Of a stretch of 9,088 nucleotides of DNA, positions 1 through 5,737 are shown one piece after another. The notes under the pieces were generated by a model. It saw nothing but the letters and a program-made list of their open reading frames with translations. It was not told the origin of the DNA and did not search any database. The DNA is from Cytophagales bacterium (lineage in GTDB: Bacteria > Bacteroidota > Bacteroidia > Cytophagales > Cyclobacteriaceae). The first letter of the stretch is position 1. Every line of letters starts with the position of its first letter. The position numbers and the translations under genes are program-made. The stretch lies in contig JAGUUF010000215.1 in assembly GCA_020063545.1 (NCBI GenBank), positions 1-9,088 on the forward strand. The letters run 5' to 3'.

Positions 1-799
1 TTCGTTGCCGATGGGCATGGAGAATGGCGCACCGATCGGCAACGATATTGCCAACGTAAAATACTTTTTCGACCGGGGCATACGGTACATTACACTCACG
101 CATGGCAAAGACAACCAAATTTGCGATTCATCTTATGATACACTCAACACCTGGAAAGGCCTGAGCCCGTTTGGTGAACAGGTGGTGAACGAAATGAACC
201 GCGTGGGCATTATGGTGGATATTTCGCACGTATCCGACAGCACCTTTTACGATGTACTGAAAATTACCAAAGCACCGGTAATCGCCTCGCATTCTTCGCT
301 GCGCTATTTCACGCCCGGCTGGCAGCGCAACATGGCCGATGACATGGTGAAGGCATTAAAACAGAACGGGGGTGTTATTCAAATCAATTTCGGATCAACC
401 TTTCTGGATTCGGCCGTTGCCAAACAGAACGATGAAAACCGTAAAAAGCTGATGGCCTTGCTGCAGGAAAAAGGCCTGTCGTGGCGCGATGAAGCCGCCA
501 AACCGGTAATTGAAGAATTCCGGAAAGAAAACCCTTCGCTTTATGCCGATGTGAAAACCGTGGCCAACCACATTGACCGCGTGGTTCAACTGGCCGGTAT
601 TGACCATGTGGGTATAGGTTCAGACTACGATGGCGTTGGCGACAGCCTGCCTACCGGACTGAAGGATGTATCGCAATACCCCAACCTGATTGCCGAATTG
701 CTGCGCAGGGGCTACTCGCCCGATGACATTGCAAAAATCTGCTACAAAAATGTGTGGCGGGTGTGGAATAAAGTTATTGAAGTAGCCGGTCAGAAATAG
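1..799 (+). CDS. M19-family membrane (renal-type) dipeptidase, 5'-truncated by the window edge
   Basis: This is the C-terminal part of a zinc dipeptidase of family M19, a TIM-barrel enzyme that hydrolyses dipeptides at a binuclear metal centre. The frame is open to the window edge (codons from position 2), so the true start lies upstream; the Met at 11 is internal. Counting residues from the codon at 5, E6 in a M-E-N-G-A-P-I-G stretch matches the family's bridging metal-ligand Glu. H75 (I-S-H-V-S-D) and H96 (I-A-S-H-S-S) match the two histidine ligands of the second metal, and D207 in G-I-G-S-D-Y-D-G matches the catalytic-site Asp. The N-terminal H-x-D ligand pair is not visible and should lie upstream. 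The C-terminus (helices ending in V-W-R-V-W-N) looks complete, with a TAG stop at 797-799. About 265 residues are visible of a family usually around 350-420. A signal peptide cannot be assessed. A 92-base repeat-bearing gap separates it from the next gene, so a role in the MoxR cluster is not implied. Confidence 0.93.
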   Translation, partial: SLPMGMENGAPIGNDIANVKYFFDRGIRYITLTHGKDNQICDSSYDTLNTWKGLSPFGEQVVNEMNRVGIMVDISHVSDSTFYDVLKITKAPVIASHSSLRYFTPGWQRNMADDMVKALKQNGGVIQINFGSTFLDSAVAKQNDENRKKLMALLQEKGLSWRDEAAKPVIEEFRKENPSLYADVKTVANHIDRVVQLAGIDHVGIGSDYDGVGDSLPTGLKDVSQYPNLIAELLRRGYSPDDIAKICYKNVWRVWNKVIEVAGQK

Positions 800-813
800 G
801 TTAAAGATTAAAG

Positions 814-885
814 TTCAAGATTCAGAATTCAGGGTTCAGGATTTTTTGGATCTGAACTTTGAATGATAAACCTTGAACCTGAATT
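814..885. repeat. Heptad-phased direct and inverted repeats in the intergenic gap
   Basis: The gap between the dipeptidase and the SpoIIM-family gene is built from 7-base units. Four consecutive units at 814-841 read TTCAAGA, TTCAGAA, TTCAGGG and TTCAGGA. After a short AT-rich stretch, units of the opposite orientation follow in the same 7-base phase at 851-885: TCTGAAC, TTTGAAT, a degenerate GATAAAC, CTTGAAC and CTGAATT. The two halves form an imperfect inverted repeat: 825-840 can pair with 871-887 over about 15 base pairs with small bulges, enclosing a 30-base loop. A fold-back element ending only a few bases before the ATG at 892 could affect translation or mark a transcription boundary. 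There is no T-run after the right arm, so it is not a canonical intrinsic terminator. The phasing is seen directly; the function is unknown. Confidence 0.7.
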
Positions 886-891
886 TCAGGT

Positions 892-1857
892 ATGCGCGAA
901 GCTGCATTTGTAAAACGGAACCAGGAGCGCTGGCAGGTAATCGAACAAAACCTTCAGGCCAGCCGGCCCCACCCCGACCGGCTTGCGGAAATTTTTATCC
1001 AGCTTACCGATGACCTCTCATTTGCCCGAACGCAGTATCCCAACAGCCGGGTAACCCAGTACCTCAATTCGCTGGCTTCGAAAATTCACCTGGAGATTTA
1101 CAAAAACAAAAAAGAAGAACGCAACCGGTTCATCACCTTCTGGAAATACGAAGTGCCCCTGCTGTTGTACCAGTCGCGCAGGCACATGCTGTATGCCTTC
1201 ATCATCTTTATGCTTGCCGGGATTGTCGGGGCGGTTTCAGCCATCTATGATGAGACTTTTGTCAGGCTTATCCTTGGCGATGCGTATGTGAACATGACCA
1301 TTCAAAACATTAAAGACGGCAACCCCATGGCTGTGTATGGCAGCATGGAACAAGCCGACATGTTTTTTGCCATCACCTTTAATAATATAAAAGTGTCGCT
1401 GGTTGCTTTTGCAGCCGGACTGTTTTTCTCCGTAGGAACCGGGTTCATCCTGTTCCAGAACGGAGTTATGGTGGGCGCGTTCCTTTCGTTCTTTTATAAA
1501 CAGGGGCTATTGCTTCATTCGCTCTCGGTAATCATGCTTCACGGCACCATCGAGTTGTCATCGATAGTGATTGCCGGGGCAGCCGGCTTTGCAATGGGCA
1601 ATAGCTTGCTGTTTCCCGGAACCTACCCGCGGCTTTATTCTTTTAAAGAAGGTGTTAAACGGGGCGTTAAAATTGTGATGGGCCTGGTTCCGTTGTTTAT
1701 CGTAGCCGGGTTCATTGAATCGTTTATTACCCGTTATGCCTTTATGCCTGTTTTTTTCAAAGTACTGATTATCGGGTTGTCGGCTTTGCTGATTCTGTAT
1801 TACTTTGTTCTTTACCCGGCCAAACTTGCCCGCCATGCAAACCTTCGAACCCATTGA
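892..1857 (+). CDS. Stage II sporulation protein M (SpoIIM/DUF95) family integral membrane protein
   Basis: A 321-residue polytopic membrane protein of the SpoIIM family. In Bacillus, SpoIIM is the membrane anchor of the SpoIID-SpoIIM-SpoIIP peptidoglycan-remodelling complex; the function of the homologues in non-sporulating bacteria is not established. The first ~95 residues are soluble and charged (start M-R-E-A-A-F-V-K), followed by hydrophobic segments at about 98-118, 165-188, 190-206, 208-235, 258-276 and 288-308. The family-like motif H-G-T-I-E-L at 217-222 sits at the head of a membrane helix rich in small residues. The ATG at 892 is the natural start, as this N-terminus is typical of Bacteroidota members and the preceding gap is repeat DNA. 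No Shine-Dalgarno is evident. The 3' end overlaps the next gene by 23 bases, so the two are probably co-translated. It is the first gene of the MoxR cluster in this window. No SpoIID or SpoIIP partner is present here, so a sporulation role is not supported. Confidence 0.88.
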   Translation: MREAAFVKRNQERWQVIEQNLQASRPHPDRLAEIFIQLTDDLSFARTQYPNSRVTQYLNSLASKIHLEIYKNKKEERNRFITFWKYEVPLLLYQSRRHMLYAFIIFMLAGIVGAVSAIYDETFVRLILGDAYVNMTIQNIKDGNPMAVYGSMEQADMFFAITFNNIKVSLVAFAAGLFFSVGTGFILFQNGVMVGAFLSFFYKQGLLLHSLSVIMLHGTIELSSIVIAGAAGFAMGNSLLFPGTYPRLYSFKEGVKRGVKIVMGLVPLFIVAGFIESFITRYAFMPVFFKVLIIGLSALLILYYFVLYPAKLARHANLRTH

Positions 1858-2824
1858 GTTTCAGCAAGCCCGCGATTTCAGCAAGAAGCTTAACGCCACC
1901 TTTGAGTTTATCAAACAAAATTTCAGGCCGCTTACCAGGTGTCTGCTCTTCATAGCCGGCCCGCCCATGCTTATCGGCAGCATTCTGGCGGGCAACCTGT
2001 ACACCGGATATTTTGATTTTGTTATGGGTTTTAGCCGCAACCGGGGTAACCCGGAAATGATGGTTGATTACCTCACCTCACCCATCCTGTGGATCCAGAT
2101 AGCCGGTGCCATATTGCTGATGCTCGTGAGTTTTGTGGTAATCGTTTCGGTTGTGAACAACTATATGCTGGAGTATAATGCCACAAAAAGCAATGAAATA
2201 GAAGTGGATGCCATTTGGGAACGGGTGCGCAATACCCTGCCCATGTACTTTGGAACTACCTTTTTGTATTGGTTGCTTTTGATAGCCGGGTATGTATTGA
2301 TTATTCTGATCATCACGGGTGCCGGCTTTCTTTCCATCCTGTTGGGCGTACTGGTGGGCTTTGTCACAGTTGGAGGCTTTGTGTATATGATGGTGGCCTT
2401 GTCGTTATTGTTTATTGTTCGGGCGTGGGAGAAAATGGGGTTCTTCGAGGCGGTATCGCGCTGCTTCGTACTTATTAAAGACAAATGGTGGAGCACATTC
2501 GGGTTGCTGCTGGTCGCTTCCATTATTCAAAGCACCATTGCTTCGGCATTTTTAATTCCCTGGTATGTAAATTTTGTCATCACCATGCTTCACAACATTG
2601 AAGGAGGCCCCGTTGCCGAACCTTCCTTCATCAGCGAACTTATCAACAATATCTTCATGACGCTGTACTTCATCACCAGTTTCCTGTTGTACAGCATTCC
2701 CCTGCTTGCGCTGGCCTTCCAGTATTTCAACCTGGTTGAGTTGAAAGAGGCAAAGGGCCTGCTTACAAAAATTGACGCGATCGGTCAGACACCCGCTTCA
2801 AAGCCGAAGGATGATCAATATTAG
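1835..2824 (+). CDS. Unassigned polytopic membrane protein of the MoxR cluster
   Basis: A 329-residue membrane protein that I cannot place in a named family with confidence. A cytoplasmic-looking N-terminus of ~35 residues (F-E-F-I-K-Q-N-F-R-P-L) is followed by strongly hydrophobic segments at about 36-55, 84-110, 139-163, 165-196 (possibly two helices), 219-242 and 272-296. The hydrophilic tail ends in K-P-K-D-D-Q-Y. A small amphipathic stretch, W-E-K-M-G-F-F-E-A-V-S-R-C (about 198-210), followed by K-D-K-W-W-S, recalls helix-breaking loops of multipass proteins related to the glycerophosphodiesterase membrane domain and DUF975 types, but that is only a resemblance. The ATG at 1835 is preferred over the in-frame TTG at 1805 because it gives a sensible soluble N-terminus and a shorter overlap (23 bases) with the upstream gene. 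Its 3' end overlaps the DUF4129 gene by 14 bases. Both overlaps imply translational coupling and hence fixed stoichiometry with its neighbours. No catalytic motif is visible. Confidence 0.8.
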   Translation: MQTFEPIEFQQARDFSKKLNATFEFIKQNFRPLTRCLLFIAGPPMLIGSILAGNLYTGYFDFVMGFSRNRGNPEMMVDYLTSPILWIQIAGAILLMLVSFVVIVSVVNNYMLEYNATKSNEIEVDAIWERVRNTLPMYFGTTFLYWLLLIAGYVLIILIITGAGFLSILLGVLVGFVTVGGFVYMMVALSLLFIVRAWEKMGFFEAVSRCFVLIKDKWWSTFGLLLVASIIQSTIASAFLIPWYVNFVITMLHNIEGGPVAEPSFISELINNIFMTLYFITSFLLYSIPLLALAFQYFNLVELKEAKGLLTKIDAIGQTPASKPKDDQY

Positions 2825-3506
2825 AATTTTGGTTTTTCTGCTCTGTACACCGCTTTGTTCGCTGGCAACGGACGACAACACCTTGCCGCCAACGGACAGC
2901 AGTGCCATTGAACTGCGGAATTTTGATCAGGATGCCGTTCAGAAACTGAAAAACAACCCAGAATTACGGTACGCCCAGGCCCCCGCAGTGATGAGCCTTT
3001 GGGAGCGGTTTAAAATCTGGTTAAACCGCATCCTTGAATCGCTGCTGCGTGCGGCAGCAACAACCGATTGGGTTTCGGTGCTGGTGGTAGCACTGGCGCT
3101 CATAGCCATAATTTATGTTGCCATGCGGCTGATGAATGTGGACCCGATTATCCTGTTACGCAAAACGCAGGCTCCGCTTAAAGGCGGTGTACTTGAAGAG
3201 GATATTCACAGCCTTGATTTTGAAAAACTCATCCGCGAAGCCGTTCAGCAGCAGCAATACCGCCTGGCTATTCGCCTGCTGTTTCTTCAGGCGTTAAAAC
3301 TGCTTGCCGATCATCACCATATTCACTGGCAACCGGGCAAGACCAACCACGACTACCTGGAGGAATTAACCGATGACCGCCTTCGCTCCGGCTTTTCTGA
3401 ACTGAACTTTTATTTTGAATATGCCTGGTATGGCAACTTCACCATCAGCCCGAAGCTTTTCGCCAAAGTTGCGGCCGTTTATGAAAACTGGAAGTCAACC
3501 GTATAG
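2811..3506 (+). CDS. DUF4129 domain-containing membrane protein
   Basis: A 231-residue protein with an N-terminal hydrophobic signal-like segment (about 4-19, with cleavage plausible near S-L-A/T-D-D), an extracytoplasmic linker (about 20-80), one membrane helix (about 86-105, V-S-V-L-V-V-A-L-A-L-I-A-I-I-Y-V-A) and a C-terminal DUF4129 domain (about 136-228). DUF4129 is best known as the C-terminal part of bacterial transglutaminase-like proteins; here it stands alone with no transglutaminase domain. Recognisable features are the L-D-F-E-K-L-I-R-E-A helix, the A-I-R-L-L-F-L-Q-A-L repeat-like helix and the aromatic Y-F-E-Y-A-W-Y-G motif near 201-208. The positive residues just after the membrane helix (R-L-M, then L-R-K) place the DUF4129 domain in the cytoplasm. 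The ATG at 2811 is chosen because it begins directly with the signal-like segment; the frame is open further upstream to a TTG at 2772. The start overlaps the previous gene by 14 bases, and the TAG stop shares its last base with the next start. Confidence 0.87.
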   Translation: MINIRILVFLLCTPLCSLATDDNTLPPTDSSAIELRNFDQDAVQKLKNNPELRYAQAPAVMSLWERFKIWLNRILESLLRAAATTDWVSVLVVALALIAIIYVAMRLMNVDPIILLRKTQAPLKGGVLEEDIHSLDFEKLIREAVQQQQYRLAIRLLFLQALKLLADHHHIHWQPGKTNHDYLEELTDDRLRSGFSELNFYFEYAWYGNFTISPKLFAKVAAVYENWKSTV

Positions 3507-4693
3507 TGCGTAAGGATTGGAAATATATTGCCTACCTCTTAGCCGCAGTTGTGGTTTACCTGGTTATTAAAATGGTGTCGCCACGTGAACTGGACTGGAC
3601 AATAACCTATTACCACAAGGATAAAAACCCGCACGGCACCTTTGCGCTGAATGAATTGATGCACCACCTCTTCCCGGGCAAGAAAATACACCGGAGCAAC
3701 CTTACGGTTTATGAATGGTACGATTCGGTTAGTACACCCGTAAACTTCATCAGCTTCTCTACCGCATTCAAACCGGGTAAAGAAGATGTTGAAGCGTTGC
3801 TGAAAAACATCGAACAAGGCGGTACAGCCTTTATTGCCGCACAATATTTTATGGGAACCTTTGCCGACACGCTGAGCCTGGGTACATCTGATTATTTTTT
3901 TGATATGTCGATATCGGAAACATTCAACCGGAACGACTCCTCGTACCTGGAGTTTACCAACCCGAATTTACCCGTGGTGGAGAAACCGGTTTTCCCGCGA
4001 AAAAACATGCATAACTATTTTTCTTCATTTGATTCAGCCCGGACACAGGTTGTTGCTAAGAACGATTTGAACCTGCCGGTAACCCTGAAAGTAACATGGG
4101 GCAAAGGCAGCCTGTACCTCAACTCCACCCCGCTGGTGTTCACCAACATCTATTTGCTCCAGGGGAATAACTATGGGTTTATTGAATACAGCCTGTCGCA
4201 CCTGCCGGTAGCCGATACCTACTGGACGGAGTTTTACCACCTGGGCCGCATGGAGGCGGGCACTCCGCTGCGCTTCATTTTAACCAACGAGCCGTTGGCC
4301 TGGGCATACTACATTACGGTAGCAGCTTTGCTATTATTTATCGTTTTTGAAGCAAAACGAACGCAACGCATAATCCCGGTAGTAAAGCCGTTGGGAAACT
4401 CAACCCTGGAATTTGTGCGCACCATCGGTAACCTGTACTACCAGTCGGGCGACCATAAAAACATCGCAGAAAAGCGGATTACTTTTTTTCTTGATCAGCT
4501 GCGGAGCAAACATTCCATCCATGCACATCCGTTAACAGACGAATTGGTGCAGGCCATTGCCGGAAAAACAGGCAACCGCCACGAGGCGGTAAATAACCTG
4601 TTCAAGCTGATTCACACTATTCAAAACAAACCTGCCATAACCGTTGACGAATTGAAAGAGTTGAGTAAAAAAATAGATAGTTTTAAGTTGTAG
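3506..4693 (+). CDS. DUF4350 domain-containing membrane protein, GTG start
   Basis: A 395-residue protein with two membrane helices, at about 6-24 and 265-284. The segment between them (about 25-262) should be extracytoplasmic and holds the DUF4350 domain, with G-T-F-A-L-N-E-L near 44-51, where this family turns into its Rossmann-like fold, and G-G-T-A-F-I-A-A-Q near 105-113. The domain resembles a class I glutamine-amidotransferase fold in some members, but I see no Cys-His-Glu triad, so it is probably non-enzymatic. The second helix is followed by F-E-A-K-R-T-Q-R, a positive-inside signal that leaves a ~110-residue helical tail in the cytoplasm (F-V-R-T-I-G-N-L-Y-Y-Q-S-G near 303-315). The start is the GTG at 3506, overlapping the previous TAG by one base (TAGTG); later Met codons would delete or truncate the first membrane helix. 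A 58-base repeat-bearing gap follows before MoxR. Genes of this family commonly sit beside MoxR-DUF58 pairs. Confidence 0.87.
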   Translation: MRKDWKYIAYLLAAVVVYLVIKMVSPRELDWTITYYHKDKNPHGTFALNELMHHLFPGKKIHRSNLTVYEWYDSVSTPVNFISFSTAFKPGKEDVEALLKNIEQGGTAFIAAQYFMGTFADTLSLGTSDYFFDMSISETFNRNDSSYLEFTNPNLPVVEKPVFPRKNMHNYFSSFDSARTQVVAKNDLNLPVTLKVTWGKGSLYLNSTPLVFTNIYLLQGNNYGFIEYSLSHLPVADTYWTEFYHLGRMEAGTPLRFILTNEPLAWAYYITVAALLLFIVFEAKRTQRIIPVVKPLGNSTLEFVRTIGNLYYQSGDHKNIAEKRITFFLDQLRSKHSIHAHPLTDELVQAIAGKTGNRHEAVNNLFKLIHTIQNKPAITVDELKELSKKIDSFKL

Positions 4694-4713
4694 GTTTATA
4701 GTTTGCAGCTTTT
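4679..4713 (+). repeat. Five heptad-phased AGTTTNN units across the DUF4350 stop codon
   Basis: Five consecutive 7-base units read AGTTTTA, AGTTGTA, GGTTTAT, AGTTTGC and AGCTTTT, each matching AGTTTNN at four or five of the five fixed positions. The first two units lie in the last codons and stop (TAG at 4691-4693) of the DUF4350 gene; the rest fill the first part of the 58-base gap before MoxR. The sequence of the unit differs from that of the repeat at 814-885, but the 7-base phasing is the same. The rest of the gap (4714-4751) shows no clear promoter, Shine-Dalgarno or hairpin. Degenerate short repeats of this sort can arise by slippage, so a function is not implied. Confidence 0.5.
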
Positions 4714-4751
4714 GGAATTATCGGATACACCCTTGCCTGAAACTCTAATTT

Positions 4752-5729
4752 ATGGAAGAAAAGCTTTTTGAAAACCGGGTTGACTTGAGCGCGCTGAATA
4801 CCAGCGTACAGCAGATCCGAAGTGAAATCGGCAAAATCATTATCGGGCAGCAACACCTGGTTGACCTGCTCATTACAGCCGTGCTGGCCGATGGCCACGT
4901 GCTGATTGAAGGTGTGCCGGGCGTAGCCAAAACGCTTACGGCAAAATTGCTCGCCAAAGTTATGGATGTAAAATTTTCGCGTATCCAGTTCACACCCGAC
5001 CTGATGCCCTCCGATGTACTGGGCACTTTGGTGTTTAACGCTAAAAAATCAGAATTTGAATTTAAAGCCGGCCCGGTTTTCTCAAACATTGTTTTGATTG
5101 ATGAAATCAACCGGGCCCCCGCTAAAACCCAGGCCGCACTTTTCGAAGTTATGGAGGAGCGCCAGGTAACCGTTGATGGCACTACCTACGCCCTTGGGCA
5201 GCCCTACATGGTAGTGGCTACTCAAAATCCAATCGAGCACGAGGGCACCTATCGCCTGCCGGAAGCACAACTGGATCGGTTTCTCTTTAAAATTGTCGTT
5301 ACTTACCCTAACCTTGAACAGGAAGTAGCCATTATCAGCGGTCACCACCAGCGCCAGGGCCACGCACCCGTTGAGGAGGTAAAGCCGGTACTTAGCGCAA
5401 AGCAAATCAAAGAATACCGGCAGGCAGTTCAACAGGTACACGTAGAGGCTAACCTGGTCAGTTACATCGCCCAAATCGTACACGAAACCCGCAACAACCC
5501 TTCGTTATTCCTGGGCGGCTCACCCCGCGCCTCGGTTGCCCTGCTGAATTGCGCCAAAGCATATGCCGCAATCAACGGGCGCGATTTCGTTACCCCGGAG
5601 GATATAAAGGTTGTAGCCGCACCCGTGCTGCGCCACCGCATCATGCTTACGCCCGACAAAGAAATGGAGGGTGCAACACCCGATGATGTGATCAAACAAA
5701 TCGTAGATAAAATAGAAGTGCCCCGGTAA
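4752..5729 (+). CDS. MoxR-family AAA+ ATPase
   Basis: A complete 325-residue MoxR ATPase, the expected length for the family. MoxR proteins are cytoplasmic hexameric AAA+ machines of the helix-2-insert clade that act as chaperone-like remodelling factors, usually on a von Willebrand A-like partner encoded next door. Visible motifs in order: Walker A G-V-P-G-V-A-K-T (54-61; Ala in place of the usual second-to-last Gly is normal for MoxR), the conserved Q-F-T-P-D-L-M-P-S-D segment (79-88), Walker B I-V-L-I-D-E-I-N-R-A (113-122), sensor 1 within A-T-Q-N-P (156-160), E-A-Q-L-D-R-F (171-177) with the likely Arg finger R176, and sensor 2 G-S-P-R-A (256-260) with R259 in the lid domain. All catalytic residues are intact, so the enzyme should be active. 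The ATG at 4752 gives the normal N-terminus; no Shine-Dalgarno precedes it. DUF58 starts 8 bases after its stop, so ATPase and partner are very probably co-expressed. Confidence 0.97.
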   Translation: MEEKLFENRVDLSALNTSVQQIRSEIGKIIIGQQHLVDLLITAVLADGHVLIEGVPGVAKTLTAKLLAKVMDVKFSRIQFTPDLMPSDVLGTLVFNAKKSEFEFKAGPVFSNIVLIDEINRAPAKTQAALFEVMEERQVTVDGTTYALGQPYMVVATQNPIEHEGTYRLPEAQLDRFLFKIVVTYPNLEQEVAIISGHHQRQGHAPVEEVKPVLSAKQIKEYRQAVQQVHVEANLVSYIAQIVHETRNNPSLFLGGSPRASVALLNCAKAYAAINGRDFVTPEDIKVVAAPVLRHRIMLTPDKEMEGATPDDVIKQIVDKIEVPR

Positions 5730-5737
5730 TCAGCGTG

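Noticed and set aside
1941..2290. Recurring ATAGCCGG octamer, also similar GTAGCCGG elsewhere, as a possible motif or uptake sequence
   Set aside because: The copies examined are in coding frames and mostly encode the frequent Ala-Gly dipeptide in membrane helices; codon preference explains them.
2215..2478. Second + strand open frame inside the membrane-protein gene, considered as a sign of a frameshift
   Set aside because: The main frame runs unbroken from 1835 to 2824 with regular membrane helices, so no frameshift is needed.
2161..2523. Antisense open frame of 120 codons opposite the unassigned membrane protein
   Set aside because: The sense frame is a coherent polytopic membrane protein with overlapping operon neighbours. 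The antisense product has no domain and no start signal.
4745..5182. Antisense open frame of 145 codons opposite the MoxR gene, the longest on the - strand
   Set aside because: It lies wholly opposite the most conserved coding region of MoxR, and its product is low-complexity (rich in Ser and Thr) with no recognisable domain; it is a shadow of the real gene.
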